Source of the DNA: Chloroflexota bacterium
Lineage (GTDB): Bacteria > Chloroflexota > Anaerolineae > J102
NCBI GenBank assembly: GCA_003353825.1
Contig: PIVW01000237.1
Location: 1-8,724 of the forward strand
Length of the DNA stretch: 8,724 bases
Reading direction: 5' to 3'
Position 1 is the stretch's first letter; the number at the start of each line of letters is the position of its first letter. The notes under the pieces were generated by a model that saw only the letters and a list, made by a program, of their open reading frames with translations, was not told where the DNA came from and did not search any database. Positions 1 to 5,486 of the stretch are shown one piece after another. The translations under genes and the position numbers were made by a program.

Positions 1-101
1 TCGCGTGATGCGGATTTTCCTCGCACGATATCTAGACGTTTAACACAACCAGCCACTAGGTGTGGGGGCATCATCGACTGAAATTCGTGATCGTCACGCG
101 A
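1..101. repeat. 8-bp inverted repeat pair spanning about 100 bp, with an inner hairpin
   Basis: TCGCGTGA at 1-8 has its exact reverse complement TCACGCGA at 94-101. The right copy is also half of a tight hairpin, CGTGA-TCG-TCACG at 86-98. No ORF of note lies between. This could be a small non-autonomous element or simply a structured spacer. The left copy sits on the window edge, so the true limits of the repeat and any target duplication cannot be seen. Confidence 0.3.
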
Positions 102-139
102 AGTCCCAAAGAGCCATTCATGATGATGTAACAATCCTA

Positions 140-850
140 CTAGCGAGTTTCATTCGATTTCCTGTGCGGATCGGGTTGGGCGGGCAATTGACATAAAGGA
201 TTACCAATTACTTTCGAGAACAGCATCCCACATTCGCCCTGAAAACCCTGCGGGCCGGCTGCACCACAGGCCAAAACATCATCTACCAGGGGGCGGTAGT
301 CGCCATCGCCGTGCCAGACCAATTGCGCGCCCGCTTCCAGCAATGGCTCGAAGACATATTCCACCCTGGGGAAGTACTCCCGGCGTAGAAGGTCTGGCGA
401 CACCAGTGGCCCGCGTTGCGAACAAAGATCTTCTCCACAGAGGATGCCCTTGGGGTGCACGCCCTCCCGGATAGCTCTAGCGATCAAGCTCGCTTTCTGG
501 CGGCCTTTTGCAGCGCCGTAGTTCAGCAACTTCAGTTCGTGTTCAGGATAGAGGGCCGGTAGCAGCAATGCGTTTTCGTAGCCATATTCGTGGTACCATA
601 GTGCCTTGGGGATGATGTCCCAATAGGCAGGACACCAGAGGATATCGTCCATAAGTTCCTGCCAATGCCGGTGCTCGGCGATAAACTTGTCGTAAGCGGC
701 GGTTTCGTCGAATTGCGCCTCCAATTCTTCAGGCGTAGGCAGGGCGTCGATCTCGGCTATGACATCGTCCAGCGTATAGGCCGCTCGCTCTTCTAACACC
801 TGCCCATCCACACAGCGATATTCGCCGCGTGAGACGGGTGTAAAAAGCCC
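140..850 (-). pseudogene. Uroporphyrinogen decarboxylase (URO-D)-family protein, fragment truncated at both ends
   Basis: The frame is open from just after a TGA at 851-853 down to a TAG at 140-142. Protein similarity is recognised from memory of the URO-D/methylcobamide methyltransferase-like family. The fragment begins with FTPVSRGEYRC, which is interior family sequence, and has no credible start there; the first possible start is a GTG at 811. Family-like blocks follow: GEDLCSQRGPLVSP, then EPLLEAGAQLVWHGDGDYRPL, then GFQGECGM. After that Met (about position 224) the sequence stops looking like the family, and about 27 unrelated residues lead to the stop. An intact member would be about 330-400 residues, so both the N-terminal barrel strands and the C-terminal third are missing. 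Such proteins decarboxylate porphyrinogens or act in methyl transfer; this copy is unlikely to be functional. It borders a repeat-rich spacer on one side and an inverted repeat on the other, which suggests deletion or rearrangement at both ends. Confidence 0.7.
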
Positions 851-869
851 TCATCTGACAAGGGGAGGG

Positions 870-903
870 GGTGACAAGGTGGCAAGGTGATCACTTCATC
901 ACC
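870..903. repeat. 8-bp tandem repeat followed by an inverted repeat
   Basis: Three 8-mers lie head to tail: GGTGACAA (870-877), GGTGGCAA (878-885) and GGTGATCA (886-893). The third runs into an inverted repeat, GGTGAT (886-891) with ATCACC (898-903), and contains the palindrome GTGATCAC. It lies immediately upstream of the broken 5' end of the decarboxylase-like fragment, so it may mark the break point. Confidence 0.5.
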
Positions 904-957
904 AAGTCATTTATACCAGCGAAGTCTAGAATAATCGCCAGGTGCTTAGGTGAAATG

Positions 958-977
958 ATCGACAATTTTTTGTCGAT
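958..977. repeat. Hairpin with 8-bp perfect stem and TTTT loop
   Basis: ATCGACAA (958-965) pairs perfectly with TTGTCGAT (970-977) around a four-T loop. No U-tract follows on either strand, so it is not a standard intrinsic terminator. It stands alone in non-coding DNA; a protein-binding site or relic of a mobile element are alternatives. Confidence 0.45.
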
Positions 978-1220
978 GTGTGTGGCAAGTTCAACACTTT
1001 GTCTGCAACTGAACTCACACCTGCGACCTGCCCCAGTGGGGCCTGATTTTCTCAGCTCAATCTGGGAGCAATCGCTAGATAGTTTCTGGCACAGAACGAC
1101 GCCTCCGACTGAGAGATTGAGATGTGATTGTACGAGACAATGCTCCAATAGCTCAACCTTTGAGGCAGCTCATGATAGATATCCACAATCTCCAATTGTT
1201 CCCAAGTCCTGCGTGAAACG

Positions 1221-1272
1221 TAAAACGTGAGGATATAGGCGTGAGTCATTACGCATCACGCATCACGTTTTA
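1221..1272. repeat. Nested inverted repeat (possible hairpin or terminator)
   Basis: TAAAACGTGA (1221-1230) is the perfect reverse complement of TCACGTTTTA (1263-1272). Inside it GCGTGA (1239-1244) pairs with TCACGC (1256-1261). The right arm carries a 7-bp tandem (ACGCATC twice, 1251-1264). Read on the minus strand, the outer arm ends in GTTTTA just beyond the stop of the 19-codon ORF, so it could act as a weak terminator. It may equally be a dispersed genomic repeat, since similar ACGCATC/CACGTTTTA strings are familiar to me from Chloroflexota spacers (recollection, not checked). Confidence 0.5.
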
Positions 1273-1278
1273 TTAGTC

Positions 1279-1338
1279 TTAGATTGTTATGTTCCTGGAA
1301 CTGCTTACCAACAAAACCACAAATAATCGAACCCTCAT
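1279..1338 (-). CDS. Very short ORF resembling a signal-peptide start (19 aa)
   Basis: ATG at 1338 opens a 19-codon frame ending in TAA at 1279-1281. The product starts M-R-V-R followed by LFVVLLVSSS, which is the charged N-region and hydrophobic core of a Sec signal peptide or small membrane peptide, then NITI and stop. The start is preceded by AGGAGG on the minus strand (1345-1350) at an ideal 6-base distance, and a good promoter lies about 100 bases upstream. Either this is a leader peptide or small membrane peptide in its own right, or it is the surviving start of a secreted protein gene whose body was deleted. The hairpin at 1221-1272 follows directly. No homologue is recognised. Confidence 0.35.
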   Translation of the reverse strand: MRVRLFVVLLVSSSRNITI

Positions 1339-1344
1339 GTTCTC

Positions 1345-1350
1345 CCTCCT
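1345..1350 (-). promoter_or_regulatory. Ribosome-binding site AGGAGG for the 19-codon ORF
   Basis: CCTCCT on the plus strand is AGGAGG on the minus strand, six bases before the ATG at 1338. It is the strongest Shine-Dalgarno match in the left part of the window and the main reason for taking the tiny ORF seriously. Confidence 0.5.
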
Positions 1351-1443
1351 GACAAATCAGCAGGCATGTATCATAAGTTCCGCCCGGCGCAACGATGAAT
1401 CCCCCAGCGTCAAAAGGAATACACCTTCGCGCCTGTACTAACT

Positions 1444-1472
1444 ATTTTAGTGATTGATCACACGCGAGTCAA
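1444..1472 (-). promoter_or_regulatory. Near-consensus sigma-70-type promoter with palindromic operator-like spacer
   Basis: On the minus strand TTGACT (1472-1467; 5 of 6 to consensus) and TAAAAT (1449-1444; 5 of 6) are separated by exactly 17 bases. The spacer contains the inverted repeat GTGAT-TG-ATCAC (1450-1461), placed where a bound repressor would block polymerase. It resembles the half-sites of CRP/FNR-type regulators but has a shorter centre. Predicted transcription starts near 1437 and runs toward the 19-codon ORF. Confidence 0.5.
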
Positions 1473-1558
1473 TAGGCAGTAGGGTTGAATCGATGCTGCC
1501 CTGTCCCCTCTTTCTCCAAAATCCGACAAAAGTCGTGGAATAGGTGCGGCGCACAGCG

Positions 1559-1564
1559 TATGAT
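1559..1564 (+). promoter_or_regulatory. Possible -10 element, TATGAT
   Basis: TATGAT differs from consensus at one base and ends six bases before the ATG at 1571, the spacing of a leaderless start. No convincing -35 is seen: TGGAAT at 1536-1541 with a 17-base spacer matches at only three positions. A small GTGC-GGC-GCAC hairpin (1544-1554) lies in the spacer. It would drive the membrane-protein relic and possibly the 432-residue gene. Confidence 0.3.
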
Positions 1565-1570
1565 AGGGTG

Positions 1571-1824
1571 ATGCGAGATTCTTCAACAAGTGGACACGCA
1601 AAATTCACCGCTGGATCGCAGTGCCAACGGCTATAGCGATCCCTATTGCAGTTATCGCGAAATGTACTGGAAACACCGCCGAACACCTGCCACAGTAACT
1701 AGAGCAATTTCAATCTATTCTGATGTTGCTATTGGCTATCAGTGGAGTTTATCTTATCTTTATCCCTTACTTGACCAGGTGGCAACGCAAGCGCTGCAAG
1801 GTAGCCCAGGGGGTCGCCAAGTAG
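1571..1824 (+). pseudogene. Small two-helix membrane protein, broken by a start frameshift and an in-frame stop
   Basis: The frame beginning at 1573 reads ARFFNKWTRKIHRW, a first hydrophobic segment (IAVPTAIAIPIAVIAK), CTGNTAEHLPQ, then TAA at 1696-1698. It continues in the same frame with LEQFQ, a second hydrophobic segment (ILMLLLAISGVYLIFIPYL), the basic tail TRWQRKRCK and a TAG at 1822-1824. The two halves make one coherent protein of about 84 residues with two helices. The basic KWTRKIHRW motif before the first helix resembles PepSY-type membrane proteins. The stop sits in CAG-TAA-CTA and would be a Gln codon after one C-to-T change. No start exists in this frame, but an ATG at 1571 lies one base out of phase, consistent with a 1-base deletion at 1573-1576. 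Alternatives are sequencing errors, or expression of only the 33-residue second half from the ATG at 1723. It ends 44 bases before the next gene and is probably part of that unit. Confidence 0.55.
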
Positions 1825-1856
1825 GCCATGTTTCGCCATCAATCAATTAACCCAAA

Positions 1857-1862
1857 AAGGAG
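1857..1862 (+). promoter_or_regulatory. Ribosome-binding site AAGGAG for the 432-residue membrane protein
   Basis: AAGGAG lies six bases before the ATG at 1869, preceded by a run of A. This fixes the start of the downstream gene. Confidence 0.75.
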
Positions 1863-1868
1863 ATCGCC

Positions 1869-3167
1869 ATGTTCAATCCATACTTTTTTACAATTCTACT
1901 CTACGTTTTTCTGGCCGTCTTAGGCGCCCTGGATGCTTCGCTAACAAGTTATGAATTGATCCCGTGGGTCAACGGCCTACGCTGGATGCGGATCCATATC
2001 ATCACGTTGGGCGTCATGACACAGTTTATCTTTGCCTTATCCCCCCTGCTGGTCGCCCTGCGCGCCAACCTGCCGCGCCCCAAATTCCGTTGGGATATGT
2101 GGCTGACACTTAATCTGGGCATATTGGCGCTTTTGTACGGTATCCCCACGATGAACATGGCCGTGATCTTTACCGGCGGGACGCTGGTCTTTATCGCCAC
2201 GACATTGCTTGCGATTCAGCTTTATGCCTTGCGCCGGCAGGGTCAACCGCAGGCGGTTGGTCAACCGCAGGCGGTTGGTGAACCACAGGCGGTTGGTGAA
2301 CCACAGGTGGTTGGTGAACCACAGGTGGTGGGCGACACTCAACCAGTCAATCCCCACAGCGGCCGAAAATTCTACATAGCAGGTCTGCTGTACTTGTTGT
2401 TTGGCATTTTTATTGGTACAGGTCTGTGGATGGGACTGCCCAGTCTTTTGCGTATAAAGGTGGCTGTCGAAGTCCATATCCACGCCAACAATTGGGGTTT
2501 CATGTCTCTGGTGTTTGCAGGACTGATCATCGACGGTTGTCGTGGATTTGCCGGCCGTCCCCTGGCCTGGCCGCGTTCCATCACGCCCATCTTTTGGCTG
2601 ATGACGCTAGGCGCGTTAGGTTTGACCCTGGGACCATGGACCGGAAGTCTGTACTTCACCGTTCCCGGCCTTCTGATGCACCTCGTGGCAACTGTGTGGC
2701 TGCTTCTAAACGTGGTCAAGCCCCTTCTCGGCGACCGCACAGCCTGGACGCCGGGCATGTTGCACCTGATTTCGGCCTACTTCTGGATTTTTGCCCCGGT
2801 GCTGACCGCTCCCTTTGTCATTCTGGGCATACCGGGTATATCCGGCATCGGCGTAGAGGCGAATGCGCCACAGGCTCTGATCTACGGCTGGGTTTTGCAG
2901 GTGGGCTATGCCCTGATTCCCTATTTCTTTATGCGAGCGCTGCAATCCAGCCAGCCAGCCCATCTAGGAGGCAACTGGTTCAGCCTTGTGATGGTCAACC
3001 TGGGCAGCATATTCTTGTGGCTGAGCATTTTTGTAACACCCGCCTACGGCCTGCTACACGGCACAGCTTACCTTTTGTGGGGGCTTTCGCTACTACCCAT
3101 TGCCCGCGAGCTGCAGCAGATTCTTCAGCAAGGAATGGATCGTTGGGAGGCAGCGGCTACCGCTTGA
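1869..3167 (+). CDS. Polytopic membrane protein, heme-copper oxidase subunit I/NnrS-like
   Basis: A 432-residue protein with about 12 predicted transmembrane helices: near 5-22, 42-62, 80-96, 98-120, 168-190, 207-222, 238-257, 262-282, 296-318, 334-355, 369-390 and 393-412. Histidines sit in or next to helices at H43 (in RIHIITLG), H203 and H205 (EVHIHANNWG), H271, H299 (GMLHLISAYFW) and H397. The H-x-x-x-L-G pattern and helix count recall the catalytic subunit of cbb3-type oxidases and the NnrS family, but the full heme-copper ligand set is not evident, so oxidase activity is not assigned; heme binding or nitrosative-stress roles are possible. Between helices 4 and 5 a loop (about 125-160) consists of six-residue G-E/Q-P-Q-A/V-V repeats encoded by an 18-bp tandem repeat. 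The start is supported by AAGGAG. The 3' end overlaps the convergent phospholipase gene by 43 bases. Confidence is high for a real gene and moderate for the family. Confidence 0.8.
   Translation: MFNPYFFTILLYVFLAVLGALDASLTSYELIPWVNGLRWMRIHIITLGVMTQFIFALSPLLVALRANLPRPKFRWDMWLTLNLGILALLYGIPTMNMAVIFTGGTLVFIATTLLAIQLYALRRQGQPQAVGQPQAVGEPQAVGEPQVVGEPQVVGDTQPVNPHSGRKFYIAGLLYLLFGIFIGTGLWMGLPSLLRIKVAVEVHIHANNWGFMSLVFAGLIIDGCRGFAGRPLAWPRSITPIFWLMTLGALGLTLGPWTGSLYFTVPGLLMHLVATVWLLLNVVKPLLGDRTAWTPGMLHLISAYFWIFAPVLTAPFVILGIPGISGIGVEANAPQALIYGWVLQVGYALIPYFFMRALQSSQPAHLGGNWFSLVMVNLGSIFLWLSIFVTPAYGLLHGTAYLLWGLSLLPIARELQQILQQGMDRWEAAATA
2241..2348 (+). repeat. In-frame 18-bp tandem repeat (five units plus a degenerate sixth)
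   Basis: Units start at 2241, 2259, 2277, 2295 and 2313, with a diverged sixth at 2331-2348. Each encodes GQPQAV, GEPQAV or GEPQVV. Units 1 and 2 contain the perfect inverted repeat AACCGC-AG-GCGGTT; units 4 and 5 carry AACCAC-AG-GTGGT, also self-complementary after paired base changes; unit 3 is intermediate with one mismatch. The array stays in frame and lies in a loop between membrane helices. Confidence 0.9.
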
Positions 3168-5365
3168 TTAAGGATACTATTTGGCTCGTTTAACTGCCCG
3201 TTACTTAGTGCATGCCGGGTCGTATCATAGCCAATGTCGATGGCTTCCCAAAGTTTTTTAGTCTCTAAAAGGCCTATGTGTTCGACGGGCGGTGAAACCA
3301 CGAGATCGGCCAACTCCATCATCTCACGTCTGTGCATCAAACTGTTCACCAAGACTGATAGCATGATCGTGAGGTGTATGGGTGGCGCAGAAGGGGCTTG
3401 ATTCCTGCGCACAACATGTTGCTTAAGCGCCTCCCAACCAGAATGATGATCCCCAAAATCATAGTCTCCCTCATCGCCATTGGGAATGTCGATGCCGATG
3501 ACGGTACCACGGGGGCACAATTCACGAGCGACATCGACGGGGAAATTATTGATAATGCCACCATCCACGTGTACACCATCCTCGTAGAGGACGGGGCTAA
3601 ATATACCAGGTATGGCAATACTGGCGCGGATCGCCCGTCTTAGGATTCCCGTGGTGTGGATCTTTGCTTCTGGCTCGATGATATTACTGGAGACACAGTA
3701 ATAGCTTCGCCACAGATCTTCTATCTGGATATCCCCGCAGGCACCGTCCAGAAAACGAACAGTCTTTTCAGACTTCAGAAAAGAAACCAGGGGTATTGTT
3801 AAGTCCAAGAGTTCCGAAAAGTTTTCCATCAAAGAAGCATAGTGGACTATCTCATCGACGTTCATGTCCATCGCATACCCCCCTGCTATAAGGGCCCCCA
3901 TGCTGGTGCCGCCAATTACGTCGATGGGGATGCCATTTTCTTCCAGGGCCTTGATGGCGCCAATGTGGGCAAGCCCTCTGGCGCCTCCTCCGCCCAGTAC
4001 AAGGGCAAACGCCTTTCCTGCCAGCCTGCGGCCGAGCCTTTGCATATGTTCCCCATCGCCCAGGCGCACGTGATAGAAGAGATCTATCTGTCGCTCTGAC
4101 AACCAGCGTGCCGTGCCGCGGCAGCGAATGGTTTTTGGTGGATGAAGGAGAACGAGGTCTTGTTTCGTCGAGATCTCTCGCTCACGGATGGCAAGTTCCA
4201 GCGGTCCAGGTTTGGGATCTTCGTCGGCCCGGCCGACAATGAGCACGCGATCAGCCTGTTGCAAACATCTCCTCGTCCACGGACACCACTCGGGATCTGC
4301 TACGAACAAGATGAAGTCATGGTTAGCCTCTTGTTCGGCCAGCCATCCCAAGATGGCGATACTGCATGGGTTATTCGCTGGCGTTTGTGAGGCCCCCGGC
4401 CTGCCGAATTGTTGATCGAAGCGTTCGGCGCTGAGTAGCGATGCCGGGCCAAAGTTGGCAAGCACGTCGCATAACTGTCGTGCAAAATCATGAAGCGGTA
4501 CGGTTGCGCTGGCCGGAATCAGGGCAAATGTATGGGTCGGACTTGGAGGCGTATAGCTGATCAACCTCTTCTGCTGTCGTCTTACAACGACACGCATCAG
4601 TGCAAGCATGATCTGTGGATATTGTATCACTAACTCTTCGAAAAGTGAGCGGGAGATTCTCACGAGGTCAGTTTCTCGGATGGCGCTTACCGACGCCACC
4701 CGTACGTCGTCGGCAATGAGCGCTTCTTCGCCCACGTATTCGCCCGCTGCAATTTCATCAAGTCTGGTCTCCTTTCCATCAGGATCCGTCGACCAGATTC
4801 TCAGGCGGCCATTGACGACGATATAAAATGAATCTCCGGGATCTCCCTGGTGGAAGAGAACGGCATCTCTTTGCAGGCGGCGCCATTCGATGCGGTCCTG
4901 CAGATCATGTAGCGCTTCCACAGAGATATGTCCAACCAGGTTCGTAATTATCTCAGCCACATGCGTTCGCTGCCAGCGTGGCAGCATGATTTCGCTGAAC
5001 TGCTCGATCAAGTCAGGGTATTGCTGCACCACCCGTTCAAAACCCTCATGTGACAGACATACCACCGTTGCATCCTCTAAAGCAAATACAGTGGCCGTTC
5101 TTGGTCGTCCCGACAGTAAAGACATCTCTCCGATGATGGCCCCGGGCTCCAGTTCGTCGATGAAGACATCCGGGCCTTGGGCTTGTCTGATACGCACCCC
5201 TAATCGACCTGAGACCAACACGTACAAGCTATCACCAGCTTTACCCTGCTCGATGAGCAGGTCGTCGGCTGCCAGTGAGATAGTTGTGAGCTCGCTTTCC
5301 AAACTTTGAAGCGTGTTCTCGTCTAATTTTGCGAATAGCGGGTTTGATTGCAATGGATTTTTCAT
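3125..5365 (-). CDS. Cyclic-nucleotide-binding, NTE-type patatin-like phospholipase
   Basis: The 746-residue protein starts at ATG 5365; an in-frame TTG at 5374 is possible, and neither has a clear Shine-Dalgarno site. Two cyclic-nucleotide-binding domains come first (about 8-125 and 130-250). The first has a textbook phosphate-binding cassette, GEMSLLSGRPRTAT at 79-92; the second has the more diverged GEEALIADDVRVAS. A Rossmann-like region (about 275-445) typical of neuropathy-target-esterase homologues follows. The patatin domain (about 452-650) has the glycine-rich oxyanion loop GGGGARG (458-464), the nucleophile elbow GTSMG (Ser488) and the catalytic Asp601 in VDGG, so the Ser-Asp dyad is complete. 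The family hydrolyses ester bonds of membrane phospholipids or lysophospholipids; here activity is presumably gated by a cyclic nucleotide. It is the last gene of the minus-strand set, with no membrane helix predicted. Its end overlaps the convergent membrane protein gene. Confidence 0.93.
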   Translation of the reverse strand: MKNPLQSNPLFAKLDENTLQSLESELTTISLAADDLLIEQGKAGDSLYVLVSGRLGVRIRQAQGPDVFIDELEPGAIIGEMSLLSGRPRTATVFALEDATVVCLSHEGFERVVQQYPDLIEQFSEIMLPRWQRTHVAEIITNLVGHISVEALHDLQDRIEWRRLQRDAVLFHQGDPGDSFYIVVNGRLRIWSTDPDGKETRLDEIAAGEYVGEEALIADDVRVASVSAIRETDLVRISRSLFEELVIQYPQIMLALMRVVVRRQQKRLISYTPPSPTHTFALIPASATVPLHDFARQLCDVLANFGPASLLSAERFDQQFGRPGASQTPANNPCSIAILGWLAEQEANHDFILFVADPEWCPWTRRCLQQADRVLIVGRADEDPKPGPLELAIREREISTKQDLVLLHPPKTIRCRGTARWLSERQIDLFYHVRLGDGEHMQRLGRRLAGKAFALVLGGGGARGLAHIGAIKALEENGIPIDVIGGTSMGALIAGGYAMDMNVDEIVHYASLMENFSELLDLTIPLVSFLKSEKTVRFLDGACGDIQIEDLWRSYYCVSSNIIEPEAKIHTTGILRRAIRASIAIPGIFSPVLYEDGVHVDGGIINNFPVDVARELCPRGTVIGIDIPNGDEGDYDFGDHHSGWEALKQHVVRRNQAPSAPPIHLTIMLSVLVNSLMHRREMMELADLVVSPPVEHIGLLETKKLWEAIDIGYDTTRHALSNGQLNEPNSILNQAVAAASQRSIPC

Positions 5366-5486
5366 AAGAAACAACCGTACGTTTTAGGTAGCATCGAAAA
5401 GCAGCTAAGACTGCGCACAATACAGATAATGTTGAGAACACGGAAGAACACGGTACATCACGGATTTCGAAGAGAGAATGCTTGAG
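5366..5486 (-). other. Spacer upstream of the phospholipase gene
   Basis: These 121 bases separate the HD gene from the phospholipase gene. They contain the triple 10-bp repeat (5434-5463), a weak 4-bp stem (5401-5414) followed on the minus strand by TTTT, and the near-palindrome AACCGTACGTTT just before the start. No convincing -35/-10 pair or Shine-Dalgarno site was found. The length is enough for an independent promoter, so the phospholipase could be regulated apart from the two upstream genes. Confidence 0.35.
5434..5463. repeat. Three 10-bp direct repeats
   Basis: On the plus strand GAGAACACGG (5434-5443), AAGAACACGG (5444-5453) and TACATCACGG (5454-5463) follow one another. The CACGG core recurs every 10 bases, one helical turn, as for a regulator binding several times to one face of the DNA. 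It may also be a small random minisatellite. Confidence 0.55.

Larger units (their letters stand above)
851..1570. other. Spacer of about 720 bp without an intact gene
   Basis: Reading all six frames finds only short ORFs with no recognisable domain and no usable ribosome site, apart from the 19-codon minus-strand ORF at 1279-1338. Contents in order are the 8-bp tandem repeat at 870, the hairpin at 958-977, unassigned sequence at about 980-1215, the nested hairpin at 1221-1272, the short ORF with its ribosome site, the minus-strand promoter at 1444-1472, and the upstream region of the small membrane-protein relic. On the minus strand at about 900-1240 two frames give protein-like stretches in succession, which might be a frameshifted relic, but I recognise no family. 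Confidence 0.5.

Noticed and set aside
958..977. Intrinsic terminator
   Set aside because: The T-run is in the loop, not after the stem, and no gene ends here.
871..1230. Plus-strand 119-codon ORF in the spacer
   Set aside because: GTG or other weak start inside the tandem repeat, no Shine-Dalgarno site, composition unlike a folded protein, and no family recognised.
1256..1441. Minus-strand open frame of 61 codons overlapping the short leader ORF (protein-like text around GGFIVAPGGTYDTC)
   Set aside because: It has no start codon in frame, and 61 codons without a stop can occur by chance. It could be a relic, but I recognise nothing in it.
1590..1850. Plus-strand 86-codon ORF with ATG start
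   Set aside because: It lies out of phase with the two-helix protein frame covering the same bases. Its product has no hydrophobic or domain pattern, while the other frame gives two clean membrane helices, and it has no ribosome site.
2241..2348. CRISPR array
   Set aside because: The repeats are directly adjacent 18-mers without spacers and keep a coding frame, so this is a coding minisatellite.
2426..3193. Long plus-strand ORF of 255 codons inside the membrane protein gene
   Set aside because: Shadow frame: the overlapping 432-residue frame has the ribosome site and coherent helices, while this one is rich in Arg, Pro, Ser and His with no domain.
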